Assembly: GCA_002428985.1 (NCBI GenBank)
Contig: DIYL01000053.1
Coordinates: 419,700 to 483,699 of the forward strand
Direction: 5' to 3'
Length of the DNA: 64,000 nt
Source of the DNA: Anaerolineales bacterium UBA6055
GTDB taxonomy: Bacteria; Chloroflexota; Anaerolineae; Aggregatilineales; Phototrophicaceae
Below, in pieces: positions 35,409 to 44,486 of the stretch (positions are counted from its first letter, which is position 1; every line of letters begins with the position of its first letter). The notes under the pieces are model-generated. The model saw nothing but the letters and a program-made list of their open reading frames with translations, was not told the origin of the DNA and ran no database searches. Position numbers and translations under genes: made by a program.

Positions 35409-37064
35409 TTATGGGGATGTTTCGCTAATGGGTAAGGTGATATGAATTGTTGTACCAACATCGATCTGGCTCGTCGCATAAATTGTGCCACCACAACGTT
35501 CAATAACTAGTTTGGCAATAGCTAACCCAAGCCCAGTACCGCGAAGTGTACGTGCTTTGTCAACCCGATACAGTGGCTCAAATATCTGTTGTAATTTATC
35601 CTCTGAGATGCCAATACCTTGGTCACTGATGTTGATATGCAAGTTATCCCCTTTTGCAAATGCTTGCACTGCAATCGTAGAATCGTCACTGGAATAAACA
35701 ATCGCATTTTCGAGTATATTGCTCGTAGCCTTCGAGAACCACACTTCATCACAACTTACGAATAGATCAGACTGAATCTCAATATCCCATTCACGCATTT
35801 GCCCAGAGTCTGATTGTTGTGCACGTGTGACACAAACAGAGAGCGCACGACTTAAATTAGTATGTACAACATTTAATTCTGTTTGGCTTTGTAAACGAAC
35901 CATTTCGAGCATGTCGTCCAGTAGGCTTTGAATGCTTGTCGACTGTTCCTGTATCTCATTCGTAAAATCTTTGACTTTTTCAGTATCAACATAACGACTG
36001 ACTAAATAAGCTTTGGTATTAATAACCGAGAGCGGTGTTCTAAATTCGTGTGCGGTATGCGTCACAAACGTCTGCAACAACTCTGCCCGTTCATATTCCA
36101 GTTGCAGTTGCAACGTTTGTTGTTCAGCTTTGCGTCGCATCGTTACATCATCGAAACGTAAAAAATATTGCACAATTTTACTGTGTTCGATTATTGTCGA
36201 AATCCGCATCTCGAGAAATACCTCCGAACCATCCGCCAACTCCAATTCCCACTCATGGTATAGTTGCGCCTCTGCCGCCATACTTTGCCAATCAACGACG
36301 TGCTCTTTAACAGTGCGATCACGCGTATTCAGATAATCGATAAGCTCTTCAATATATTGAAATTCTTGGTTTTCAAACAAGCGTAACATAGAGGAATTAC
36401 GGTGTATAATCTCACCATCAAGGCTAAAAAAGCAGATACTGCCTCGGCTTTGCTCAATAGCATACTGGAACATCTGTCTACGCGACAATTCCTGCTTATT
36501 GCGCGCCAAAAAACCAATTGTAGAACCATACATCTGAAGTAGTTTAGGTTGATATGATTTAAGTGGTCGCTGATTTATTAAATTATCACATGCCAGATAC
36601 CCTACAATTTCATTATCATTCAACAATGGCACAACCACCACCCAACCATGACCAACAACTTCGCCATACTCGTTATAAAGCGGTGCATCCTCATCACGGT
36701 ATTTTTCAATATCCCCAAACGACAAAGAGCGAAGTACTTCGTCTTCAAATCGTTTACGTTGGCTACGCTCATCACGGAGATTTCCTTGTTCATCCACTCC
36801 AAACGTACCCGTTAAAAATTCACGTTTCTCATCGACAAACCAGAAGCTCATTCTATCAACATCTAGATGCTCTAGGCCTAACTCGACTCCCAACCGACAT
36901 AACTCATCAAAGGATGGTGTACGATCAAGTTGAATGCTTATAGCATGCAAGATTTCAAATTTTTGTTGGAACTCAACCGCGTCTTGCTGATGTTGCTTAA
37001 GCATTTGGAGTTGGTCAAGCAAGTTTTGCGGGTTGTCATTTGCAGAGGAAGAATCACGAGTCAT
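35409..37064 (-). CDS. Sensor histidine kinase with GAF and PAS domains
   Basis: 551 residues, no membrane segment. A GAF-type domain spans about residues 40-190, a PAS-like domain 200-320, then HisKA with the phosphorylated His in HTAHEFRTPLSVI near 345. The ATPase has SNILENAIVYS (N box), ISDQGIGIS (G1) and GTGLGLAIAKL (G2). It autophosphorylates and passes phosphate to a response regulator, none of which is adjacent. It is an orphan kinase, and a ribosome site is not obvious at the ATG. Confidence 0.92.
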   Translation of the reverse strand: MTRDSSSANDNPQNLLDQLQMLKQHQQDAVEFQQKFEILHAISIQLDRTPSFDELCRLGVELGLEHLDVDRMSFWFVDEKREFLTGTFGVDEQGNLRDERSQRKRFEDEVLRSLSFGDIEKYRDEDAPLYNEYGEVVGHGWVVVVPLLNDNEIVGYLACDNLINQRPLKSYQPKLLQMYGSTIGFLARNKQELSRRQMFQYAIEQSRGSICFFSLDGEIIHRNSSMLRLFENQEFQYIEELIDYLNTRDRTVKEHVVDWQSMAAEAQLYHEWELELADGSEVFLEMRISTIIEHSKIVQYFLRFDDVTMRRKAEQQTLQLQLEYERAELLQTFVTHTAHEFRTPLSVINTKAYLVSRYVDTEKVKDFTNEIQEQSTSIQSLLDDMLEMVRLQSQTELNVVHTNLSRALSVCVTRAQQSDSGQMREWDIEIQSDLFVSCDEVWFSKATSNILENAIVYSSDDSTIAVQAFAKGDNLHINISDQGIGISEDKLQQIFEPLYRVDKARTLRGTGLGLAIAKLVIERCGGTIYATSQIDVGTTIHITLPISETSP

Positions 37065-37203
37065 AATTTTTTGATATTTGAACCAGCTACATTATAAGTC
37101 TATAGTAACAGAATTCTTGAAAGAAATGCGTTATTCAGTCGGCAAGTTTAAGAAAGTGATATTCAATTTTAACGAATTCTACAGTACAATAATGGTCTAT
37201 TTA

Positions 37204-37290
37204 GGAGAGGTGCCAGAGTGGACGATTGGGGCTGTCTCGAAAACAGTTGTACCCTTCGGGGTACCGTGGGTTCGAATCCCACCTTCTCCG
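37204..37290 (+). tRNA. tRNA-Ser (CGA)
   Basis: 87 nt, folds as a type II cloverleaf with a long variable arm. The acceptor stem GGAGAGG pairs with CCTTCTCC-side bases (one G-U). The anticodon loop CUCGAAA gives CGA, and the T arm GTGGGTTCGAATCCCAC is perfect. The discriminator base is G73. CCA is not encoded. No strong promoter seen upstream. Confidence 0.96.
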
Positions 37291-37294
37291 ATTT

Positions 37295-37322
37295 AAAATC
37301 CTGCCATCTGGTGGGATTTTTT
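37295..37322 (+). terminator. Terminator after tRNA-Ser
   Basis: AAAATCC pairs with GGATTTT (7 bp) and runs into a T-tract, 5 nt after the tRNA end. Confidence 0.75.
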
Positions 37323-37325
37323 GCT

Positions 37326-37472
37326 TTATGTCTGTTGTTGAGCCTGCTCTAGCAGAGATTTTAGCATATCCACACTTAAGGATTGATCTAATCCTGATTG
37401 TTGTTTGAGATCATCCAATTTTTTCAGTACAAAATCCAAAATAGTTTCGCTTAAATAGTGTTTGTCATCCAT
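37326..37472 (-). CDS. 48-residue helical ORF
   Basis: MDDKHYLSETILDFVLKKL followed by a Gln-rich helix, ending LEQAQQQT. The composition is amphipathic and helical, and the ORF is complete with a clean stop. A GGAT lies about 9 nt upstream of the ATG, which is weak. It lies just past the terminator of tRNA-Ser. I do not recognise it. Small, so possibly chance. Confidence 0.45.
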   Translation of the reverse strand: MDDKHYLSETILDFVLKKLDDLKQQSGLDQSLSVDMLKSLLEQAQQQT

Positions 37473-37621
37473 TGTAGTGTATCCATTTGATTAGTTTCCA
37501 TACTGTAATGACGCAATAACCACGAGAAAAGTTCCATAATGGATTCATGAGAATGTATAGAAATCAAAAAGGCGGATGCACTGCACCCACCTTCTGAAAT
37601 TCTATGTTTCTGTTTATTGGC

Positions 37622-38701
37622 TTAGAGGCCGCCACCCATCAACATTTCGAATGGGAAGATTTGTGCATCTTCTGGGATTGCCACATCGACAGGAACATTG
37701 AATTCGTTCATATCAAATGTCATGGAGAAGTCAAATGCGACTGTTCCCATTTCAGGTTCACCCATTGCTTCACCGTCAAGTTCAAAGTCCATTGCGAATT
37801 CGACGCGGTAGGTATAGAAGTCGTCGAGCCCAACATATTGGCGCATATCGAATTCCAAACCTTCAAGTATGCTAAGTGCTGCATCGATTTCTTCTTGTGA
37901 CATACCCATGTCTGTATACATTTCGTTAAGCATGCCGTCCATACCCATGACCTCGAGCAATGTGCCGTAGTCGAAGAGAAGTTCGAATACTGCAACTGAT
38001 TGACCGTTGAGGGAACTATCTGGGAGGCGATTGATGGTAATTGCACTGGTGAAATCTGCATCGTTCATTTCTGTCATAGAATCCATCATGTCAGCATCGA
38101 ACAACATATCGAGGCCCATGTCACCCATCATTGATTGGTATGCGCCGTTAAGGTCAATACCAACCCATGTCATGCCACCAGCATCTTCACCGATTGCTTC
38201 GGTAAGGGTTGCTACATCAAGCGCATAAACACCATTTTCCATCACGAGGTTCAATGGAATTTCAGTTGACATACCGTCCATCATCATTGCCATCATGTCA
38301 GGTAATGTAACATTGAGGGACATTTCGCCTTCAAATGAAGCAAGCATTTCATCAATTAACGCAGGCAACGCTTCCATATAGGCAGCCATGTCGCCCATTG
38401 CCATTTCATTCATTTGAGCAAATAATTCACTATCAAATGCAACTGCACCATTACCATCAATTGCAAAGTTGAGGTTGTCCATGCCCATCTCATCCATTGA
38501 CATATTGTAAGCAATTGACATGTCAAACGCGAGTGAGCTGACATCTGCCATCACAGCATCACTTTGTACTAAAATCTGGCAATCAGCTTCTGGTAGGATT
38601 TCGCAATAGTCGATCCCTTCAGCAAGCCCTTGTGCATTCACATTAGCAAATGGCACCATCATCATCAAAACACTCATTAAAACGAGTAATTTCTTAGACA
38701 T
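37622..38701 (-). CDS. Exported Met/Asp-rich protein, unknown function
   Basis: 359 residues. Signal peptide MSKKLLVLMSVLMMMVPFANVNAQ with cleavage after NAQ. Two Cys (DYCEILPEADCQ) are near the start of the mature protein. The rest is unusually rich in Met and acidic residues, with repeated stretches such as EMAMGDMAAYMEALP and GDMGLDMLFDADMMDSM. Strand patterns near the end (MGTVAFDFSMTFDMNEF) suggest a lipoprotein-carrier-like fold, but this is a guess. Low-complexity, no obvious partner. Confidence 0.7.
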   Translation of the reverse strand: MSKKLLVLMSVLMMMVPFANVNAQGLAEGIDYCEILPEADCQILVQSDAVMADVSSLAFDMSIAYNMSMDEMGMDNLNFAIDGNGAVAFDSELFAQMNEMAMGDMAAYMEALPALIDEMLASFEGEMSLNVTLPDMMAMMMDGMSTEIPLNLVMENGVYALDVATLTEAIGEDAGGMTWVGIDLNGAYQSMMGDMGLDMLFDADMMDSMTEMNDADFTSAITINRLPDSSLNGQSVAVFELLFDYGTLLEVMGMDGMLNEMYTDMGMSQEEIDAALSILEGLEFDMRQYVGLDDFYTYRVEFAMDFELDGEAMGEPEMGTVAFDFSMTFDMNEFNVPVDVAIPEDAQIFPFEMLMGGGL

Positions 38702-38857
38702 TGTATCTCCTTATGTCTTTAATTAGCTACATAAACAGTATACGCGATTTTTGTTCAAAAGTTCCCCTAAAAATTGGGGGGAAGACGGGGTTGACCCAAA
38801 TTTTAACAAGTTTAATATACTTTGATCTCATTGACCTCAATAATCAAAAGGAAATTT

Positions 38858-39385
38858 ATGAAAATTATTACAGTGTATGGTAGTTCTAAAGTACGCCCCG
38901 GTGATGCCGACTACGAAGCATCTGTCAAAGTTGGACGCAAGCTGGCAGAGGCAGGATATGCCGTCATGACAGGTGGATACTACGGCGTGATGGAGGCCAT
39001 TAGTAAAGGTGCCGATGAAGCCGGTGGTCATGTTATCGGTGTTATAACCGACCAAATTGGCAAACGTTATAACCTCGAGCCTAATGCCTACATCAAAGAA
39101 TTAGTCAATTATACCGAACTCCGCGACCGCCTCCTCTATATGGTGCAAAAAGCCGATGGCTATGTTGCCATGCCTGGCGGTGTGGGAACATTACACGAAA
39201 TCGCCGAGACATGGGAATTAATGCGGATCGGTGGAGTACAAACGCAACCATTCACTTGCTACGGACCGTTATGGGAAACTGTGATACATGCCCTGCAAGG
39301 TAGCCCGTATCTAGGTGAGGGTTATGAAGGCATGTTGACAATATCCCATTCTCCAGATGATGTTATCGAAAATTTGACTGTGTAA
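38858..39385 (+). CDS. LOG family protein
   Basis: About 175 residues. Motifs VYGSSKVRPGDADY at the start and MPGGVGTLHEIAETWELMRIG in the centre are the Rossmann-like LOG signatures, with PGGVGTxxE. Some LOGs are cytokinin-riboside-monophosphate hydrolases, while in bacteria the family may be nucleotide 5'-monophosphate nucleosidases. AAAGGAAATTT lies before the ATG at 38858; the in-frame start at 38822 is not supported. Confidence 0.9.
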   Translation: MKIITVYGSSKVRPGDADYEASVKVGRKLAEAGYAVMTGGYYGVMEAISKGADEAGGHVIGVITDQIGKRYNLEPNAYIKELVNYTELRDRLLYMVQKADGYVAMPGGVGTLHEIAETWELMRIGGVQTQPFTCYGPLWETVIHALQGSPYLGEGYEGMLTISHSPDDVIENLTV

Positions 39386-39443
39386 GGTCAATCCGATGTG
39401 GTGCGTCCGATATATATAGTGAAACATAAAAAGGATGCACCTT

Positions 39444-39968
39444 ATGAGCGAACAACAACTCGGCGCCTTACGCGAACAAAAAGATGAGTTCTTCAAAACT
39501 AGCCCCAAATCACCTCTCATGCCTAAACAACAACGCAACTTCACAGGGTTAAATTATTACCCTTACAACGAAGCCCTTGATCTAACGGTAGAAGTCACAC
39601 AATTTGAAGAAAAGACCGATGTACAAGTGCAAACAACATCCGGTGAAGCGCGCTGGTATCGTCGTTATGGCGAATTCACATTTGAAGTCGACGGTGAAAC
39701 AGCACGCCTGACCATCTACCAAGCTCCTCATGGATATTTCTTGCCATTTGTGGATGCAGGTGCAGGCGATGAGACCTATCCATCAGGGCGCTACATTGAA
39801 CCACAACAGGTTTCTGGGGATACGTTCCATATTGATCTCAATCAGGTCTACAACCCGTATTGTGCCTATAGCCACGGCTGGTCATGCCCAATTACACCTG
39901 CAGAAAATCGCTTGAGTGTAAAAGTCGAAGCTGGGGAAAAAATCCCATCGAAAGAATGGGCCGTCTAA
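39444..39968 (+). CDS. DUF1684 family protein
   Basis: About 174 residues. Near the C-terminus it has the typical NPYCAYSHGWSCPITPAENR and VKVEAGEKIPSKEW. Family function is unknown. The Trp/Tyr-rich region at 70-110 suggests a beta-sandwich. Conserved Cys and His-rich loops suggest ligand or metal binding. The ATG at 39444 has AAGG about 10 nt upstream. A strong terminator follows. Confidence 0.85.
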   Translation: MSEQQLGALREQKDEFFKTSPKSPLMPKQQRNFTGLNYYPYNEALDLTVEVTQFEEKTDVQVQTTSGEARWYRRYGEFTFEVDGETARLTIYQAPHGYFLPFVDAGAGDETYPSGRYIEPQQVSGDTFHIDLNQVYNPYCAYSHGWSCPITPAENRLSVKVEAGEKIPSKEWAV

Positions 39969-39982
39969 CATCAACAACAATG

Positions 39983-40006
39983 AGAGAGTCGTACGGCTCT
40001 CTTTTT
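39983..40006 (+). terminator. Terminator after the DUF1684 gene
   Basis: AGAGAG pairs with CTCTCT, extended by T-G and C-G pairs (8 bp in all) around a GTAC loop, then five Ts. Confidence 0.85.
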
Positions 40007-40059
40007 GATTTCTATGATGAAAATGAATCATGCTATAATTGGACTATATTGGATGAGGA

Positions 40060-40593
40060 ATGGGTATGGTTCTGAGCGAAAACCTACTTACAGTTGACGA
40101 ATTTAAGAAGATCGCACAACGCCCTGAAAATAAAAACCGACAGTTCGAATTAGAAAATGGAATGATGGTTGAGATACCAACACCATCATCGAAAGCTAAA
40201 CTTATCGTTTCTCATCTCTTTTTCCACATCCACACACCTAGCAGTAAAGGAACACTAACAAGCTCTTTTAGGATCAATAACTATACACTTCGTAGACCGG
40301 ATTTAGCATTTGTACCGATAGAACAATTATCTGATCTCAAACCAACATTCGTAGTAGAAATTGTCACACATGATGAAGATGTATTCAAAAAAATCGTCGA
40401 ATATTTTGATTGCGGTGCAAAACTTATCTGGACGATCTACTGTGATGAACAAAAAATATTTGTTTCCACTCGCGATACATCTGGAGTTATACACACTGAA
40501 ACCAAAAGTAAGAACGATACATTAGATGGTGGTGATGCACTACCAGATTTTCGTCTACCCGTCACAGCTATCTTCCCACCCAACCTCAAATAG
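40060..40593 (+). CDS. Uma2-family (DUF820) nuclease-like protein
   Basis: 177 residues. The PD-(D/E)xK signature RRPDLAFV near residue 88 and VVEIVTHDE near 108 match the Uma2 family; FELENGMMVEIP near 27 matches its N-terminal strand. Most Uma2 proteins have no assigned function. The in-frame ATG at 40066 may be the start. Stand-alone gene. Confidence 0.85.
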   Translation: MGMVLSENLLTVDEFKKIAQRPENKNRQFELENGMMVEIPTPSSKAKLIVSHLFFHIHTPSSKGTLTSSFRINNYTLRRPDLAFVPIEQLSDLKPTFVVEIVTHDEDVFKKIVEYFDCGAKLIWTIYCDEQKIFVSTRDTSGVIHTETKSKNDTLDGGDALPDFRLPVTAIFPPNLK

Positions 40594-40902
40594 ACAACCT
40601 ATAAAAAGCAAAAGACGGGGGTGACCCGCCTTTCGTCTGAATCTTACTCGGTACGATACTGTGGAGGTATGACGAGTAAGTTCATTTTTAGGATAGACAA
40701 CTTTGTGTGTGTAGGTTGTTAAAAGCCGTCTGTAACTATAGGATGCACCAGAGTCGTAATCTGTTTATGACCGGACTGTAAACCATTCGTAAATCAACTG
40801 TAAATAATCTATGAAATCTGCAACTGATTGTCCCTCATACACGATGTGCAATGTCAGGTACAATAGATTTCCACTGATTATGAATTCAGGAGAGCAATTT
40901 TG
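40594..40902. other. Non-coding stretch with two hairpins
   Basis: A bulged hairpin at 40613-40638 (AGACG/CGTCT with an inner GGG/CCC) may end the Uma2 transcript, though no U-run follows. A second, stronger hairpin at 40643-40680 (CTTACTCG/CGAGTAAG, 8 bp, inner ATAC/GTAT) has a T-run at 40685-40689. The rest, up to the next gene, is AT-rich with a repeat of ACTGTAAA. No promoter identified with confidence. Confidence 0.45.
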
Positions 40903-42144
40903 ATGCGTCGTTTGGTTTTACTATATGTCTGTTTAGTTGGTTTGATGGTTGGTGTCAATGCACAGGATACCGAGCCCACAGCAACCGATGTCCCAGAATT
41001 AGTCTTAGATATATGGATCCCTGCCCCGCTTATTGCAGATACCAACAGCGATGCCTATAGTCTACTGGTTGAACATAGTGATGAATTTACATCTAATAAT
41101 AACATCACAATAAATTATCGTATTAAAGCTGTGGGAACAGTCGGCGGGATTATATCCACCATCCGGTCTGGCAGTGTGGTTGCCCCCGGTGCATTACCTG
41201 ATGTAACACTGATTCAACGTGCAGATTTAATTTCTGCACAATCTCCCGAGTTACTACAGTCTATGGAGACATTATTTTCAACAGCCTTACTCAACGACAT
41301 TGACGATGCGATTGAGTTAGGTCAAATCCCGACATCAAATGGACTTGAATTATTCGGATTGCCATATTTTATAGATATGCTCGTAACAACATATACGCGC
41401 GCATCAGTCGATATTGATGATACAATTACATTTGATGATGTGCTAACCTATGCTGATAACTTCATGTTTCCGGCAGGGCGCGCCAACGATCTGAACCAAA
41501 CCTTCTATCTACAATATCTAGAAGCAGGCGGTGTATCACCACGTAACGGAACATTTACAATTAACACCAACGCTCTGCAAACAGTCTATGAGTTTTATGA
41601 AGCAGCAACAGCAGTTGGTATCGTAACACCTGACGTATTTGACTATGACTCACCATCTGCCTATCGAACCGATTACATCAATGATATGGAATCGTTCAAT
41701 TTTGCAGTTGTCAATACGAGTGAATATTTGTCGTTGCGTCAACAAGATTCAAGTTTACAAATGGGTGCCATCCCAACCTCATCTGGAGACCCATTACCAT
41801 CAGCCACCGGATGGGTATGGGTGATGGTTACACCCGACCTTGCCCAACAAGAACTCGTCGTACGTTACCTCAATTGGATGATGCAACCAGACTTTCATGC
41901 AGCATTATCACGCGCATTAAATCAAATCCCTGCACAAGACTCGGCGCTAGAAGATAGTTTACCCGCTGATGTTGACCCGTTATTTGTTGATAGTTTAATC
42001 ACAAATGCAATCCTACCCTTGCCCGATAGCGAAGGCGGTGCAGTGCCCCGTGCGATGCAGGAGGCACTTATTCGTGTGATCAATGGAGAAATTACTGCTG
42101 AAGAAGCTACCGACGATGTGGTCGAGCAATTTGCAACAGATTAA
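40903..42144 (+). CDS. ABC transporter substrate-binding protein (family 1 type)
   Basis: About 413 residues. N-terminal signal peptide (LVLLYVCLVGLMVGVNAQ). The Venus-flytrap pattern of extracellular solute-binding family 1 is seen: TSNGLELFGLPYFIDMLVTTYTRA in the first part and GAIPTSSGDPLPSATGWVW in the second. No lipobox Cys. AGGAGAG is 8 nt before the ATG; the 40900 TTG is the alternative. No permease or ATPase adjacent. Substrate probably a sugar, but unproven. It overlaps the convergent acetyltransferase by 4 nt. Confidence 0.83.
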   Translation: MRRLVLLYVCLVGLMVGVNAQDTEPTATDVPELVLDIWIPAPLIADTNSDAYSLLVEHSDEFTSNNNITINYRIKAVGTVGGIISTIRSGSVVAPGALPDVTLIQRADLISAQSPELLQSMETLFSTALLNDIDDAIELGQIPTSNGLELFGLPYFIDMLVTTYTRASVDIDDTITFDDVLTYADNFMFPAGRANDLNQTFYLQYLEAGGVSPRNGTFTINTNALQTVYEFYEAATAVGIVTPDVFDYDSPSAYRTDYINDMESFNFAVVNTSEYLSLRQQDSSLQMGAIPTSSGDPLPSATGWVWVMVTPDLAQQELVVRYLNWMMQPDFHAALSRALNQIPAQDSALEDSLPADVDPLFVDSLITNAILPLPDSEGGAVPRAMQEALIRVINGEITAEEATDDVVEQFATD

Positions 42145-43283
42145 ACCTTGAGCGGTTTTTCATACATCCGATGTGTCTTATAAATTTTGTTGCCGAGGCT
42201 CACACTGATACTAATCAGCTGATTAGTTTCTAAAATCCAGCCAGAATCAAGATATTCATACTGAGATGGAAGCATCGCCTTCATCAATGCGAGGAAAAAC
42301 GCGAGGTCGATGCCTTTATTACGATGTTCTTTCTTCACACCCATCAGAGGCATTCGCACACTACGAATCGACTTACGGACTTTCCAATACCAGCCAACCT
42401 GTGCCATTGTAAACAGTTCAGGTACACCCGGACGTGGATATGCTTTTTCTAGTGCTTCGTTAAAATTCGGTACAGACAAGGCAAAGCCAACGGGTTCACC
42501 ATCAATTTCAGCAAAAAACGCTAGCTCCGGCTCAACTAACATCCCCAAGTCGGCAATTAGTGCATCAAGCTCCTCATCATTCATCGGGACAAATCCCCAA
42601 TTCACATCCCATGCGTCATTATAAATATCGCGGAAGATGCGGAACTCCTCTTTTTTATTCTTCATGTTAATGTTACGAATCGTGATGTTACTACGTTTAG
42701 TCGACCGTTTTACAATTTTTTCAAGCCGATTCAATGTATCGTATTCTTCGATGAGTGGGCGATCGAAATACATACTATGTAAATCCATCACTTTTTCAAA
42801 CTCTGTATTTTCGATAAGTTCTTGATAGTATGGCGGATTATACGGCATGAGGATCATCGGCTTATCAAAATTCTCAACCAAAAGTCCACACTCTTCATTG
42901 GTAGTCAGATTTGCTGGTCCACGGATTGCATCTACACCCTGTGCTTTGACCCATTCCGTCGCCGTATTCAACAATCCTTCCGCGACTTCACGATTATTAA
43001 TCGTCTCGAACATACCAAAGAATCCGATATTTTCATTGTGATACCGATTGTGTTCATGATTTACAAACGCAACAATCGTGCCGACTAATTCATCATTTTG
43101 CCATGCCCCAAAAAACTCTCCCTCCATATATTTCCACGCTGGATGTTTGGATCTATCCAGCAATTGTCGACGGATTGATAATAAGGGTGGCACCCAGTTT
43201 GGATCATCTTTGTATAATACCCACGGGAACTTGAAGAAGGCATTAAACTCACTTTTATTTGTAATCGGCCGGATTTCGATCAA
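42141..43283 (-). CDS. Large GNAT-like acyltransferase
   Basis: About 380 residues. N-terminal acetyltransferase domain with GEFFGAWQNDELVGTIVAFVN near 55-75, and a second GNAT-like half with LAFFAEIDGEPVGFALSVPN and KEHRNKGIDLAFFLALMKAM near 320. The protein family is widespread but uncharacterised (YghO-like). The TTG at 43283 has GGGAG 8 nt upstream; a TTG at 43298 is the alternative. It converges with the ABC substrate-binding gene. Confidence 0.8.
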   Translation of the reverse strand: MIEIRPITNKSEFNAFFKFPWVLYKDDPNWVPPLLSIRRQLLDRSKHPAWKYMEGEFFGAWQNDELVGTIVAFVNHEHNRYHNENIGFFGMFETINNREVAEGLLNTATEWVKAQGVDAIRGPANLTTNEECGLLVENFDKPMILMPYNPPYYQELIENTEFEKVMDLHSMYFDRPLIEEYDTLNRLEKIVKRSTKRSNITIRNINMKNKKEEFRIFRDIYNDAWDVNWGFVPMNDEELDALIADLGMLVEPELAFFAEIDGEPVGFALSVPNFNEALEKAYPRPGVPELFTMAQVGWYWKVRKSIRSVRMPLMGVKKEHRNKGIDLAFFLALMKAMLPSQYEYLDSGWILETNQLISISVSLGNKIYKTHRMYEKPLKV

Positions 43284-43342
43284 CGTAGCATCTCCCAACG
43301 TTACATTATTTTAAAAATCGTCTAAATTGACAATAAAAAAGC

Positions 43343-43371
43343 TTGACATGACATGGCGAATTTGATATTAT
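43343..43371 (+). promoter_or_regulatory. Promoter of tRNA-Asn
   Basis: TTGACA (43343-43348) and TATTAT (43366-43371) separated by 17 nt, a near-perfect sigma70 promoter 13 nt upstream of the tRNA. Confidence 0.85.
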
Positions 43372-43384
43372 ACCCAAGCTTTGA

Positions 43385-43456
43385 TCCGCAATAGCTCAAT
43401 GGCAGAGCAACCGGCTGTTAACCGGTAGGTTCCTGGTTCAAGTCCAGGTTGCGGAG
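43385..43456 (+). tRNA. tRNA-Asn (GTT)
   Basis: 72 nt, complete cloverleaf. Acceptor stem TCCGCAA/TTGCGGA, anticodon stem CCGGC.. with loop anticodon GTT (CTGTTAA), T loop GTTCAAG. Discriminator G at 43456. CCA not encoded. Decodes Asn AAC/AAU. Confidence 0.97.
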
Positions 43457-43467
43457 ACAAAAAATTT

Positions 43468-43495
43468 GCCTCTAATTTTAGAGGCATTTTTATTT
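43468..43495 (+). terminator. Terminator after tRNA-Asn, overlapping coaX end
   Basis: GCCTCTA pairs with TAGAGGC (7 bp, loop ATTT), then a T-run. It overlaps the last codons of the convergent coaX gene. Confidence 0.83.
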
Positions 43496-44263
43496 CCCAT
43501 TATTCATCTCATAAATAAAGCGCAACCCATCTAACGTCAACTCGGGTGCAATATGATCAATCAGATCAATGTGCTCTTTAAACACAGGCGCAAGACCACC
43601 TGTAGCTATCACTTGTGTTTTTTCTGAGTTGAGTTGTGCTTTAATACGCTTCAGCAATCCATCAATCATACCGACATATCCCCAAAAAATCCCTGACTGC
43701 ATCGCATGTATGGTGTTACTACCAATCGGGTGCGGTGGTGGTACTAAGTCTACTTTATGCAATTTTGCAGCACGACTAACGAGTGCATCATGCGCGAGGT
43801 TGATCCCTGGAGCTAATGCCCCACCAATATATTCGTTATTCGCCGATACAACATCAAAGTTGGTTGATGTCCCAAAATCAACACTAATGGCAGGTACACC
43901 ATAAATTTTGGCTAATGCAACGGCATTACATAAGCGGTCAGCGCCTGCCTGTGCAGGTATATCGATCGCAATATTGATCCCGAGCTTAATATTGTTAGTG
44001 ACCATCACAGGGTCAATATCAAAATATCGGCGCACCAACGATTGGAATGCCGGCGTCAATGTGGGTACAACACTACTAATAATCACGCCTGTGATTGCCC
44101 GATACCCTACATCCGCAGTATCCAAAAAGTTGCGAACCAATACAGCATATTCATCAGGCATCTTTTCTGCAACAGTTCGTGCGCGCCAAGACAACCGCCA
44201 ACGGTTTTCTTGCCATAATCCCATGTGAATATTGGTATTACCGATGTCAAACGCAAGTAGCAT
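43490..44263 (-). CDS. coaX: Type III pantothenate kinase
   Basis: About 257 residues. Phosphorylates pantothenate with ATP in CoA synthesis. Motifs: LLAFDIGNTNIHMGLW (phosphate loop), GADRLCNAVALAKIYG, VSVDFGTSTNFDVV-type region (ISVDFGTSTNFD), and GGALAPGINLAHDALV. Start at the second of two adjacent ATGs (44263), with GGGGGA 3 nt before it; 44281 and 44266 are alternatives. A 28-residue membrane ORF with a strong site lies 42 nt upstream. The 3' end meets the tRNA-Asn terminator. Confidence 0.93.
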   Translation of the reverse strand: MLLAFDIGNTNIHMGLWQENRWRLSWRARTVAEKMPDEYAVLVRNFLDTADVGYRAITGVIISSVVPTLTPAFQSLVRRYFDIDPVMVTNNIKLGINIAIDIPAQAGADRLCNAVALAKIYGVPAISVDFGTSTNFDVVSANNEYIGGALAPGINLAHDALVSRAAKLHKVDLVPPPHPIGSNTIHAMQSGIFWGYVGMIDGLLKRIKAQLNSEKTQVIATGGLAPVFKEHIDLIDHIAPELTLDGLRFIYEMNNGK

Positions 44264-44304
44264 CATTCCCCCTACTCGCATGAAAGGTTAATATAGCCAC
44301 TAGT

Positions 44305-44391
44305 TTATATGATAACGATCGCAATCACCATCATAACACTGAATATCAGCGCCAATATTTCTAAGCAACCACCACTGGTATCTTGTTCCAT
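44305..44391 (-). CDS. 28-residue single-TM ORF upstream of coaX
   Basis: MEQDTSGGCLEILALIFSVM then VIAIVII: a short charged N-terminus and one hydrophobic helix. AGAGGA lies 7 nt upstream of the ATG, an ideal site. It lies 42 nt upstream of the coaX start on the same strand. It may be a small membrane protein or leader. Too short for standard gene callers. Confidence 0.6.
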   Translation of the reverse strand: MEQDTSGGCLEILALIFSVMMVIAIVII

Positions 44392-44486
44392 AACAATTTC
44401 CTCTATAAATTAAATGTCGCTATAATACACTCAACTTATTATAGATATGAGATTATTTTATCGCAAAGCATCAGTGAGGATTTAAC

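Noticed and set aside
40785..40812. Repeat of ACTGTAAA as a regulator box
   Set aside because: Only two short copies in an AT-rich region, with no spacing or symmetry that supports a binding site.
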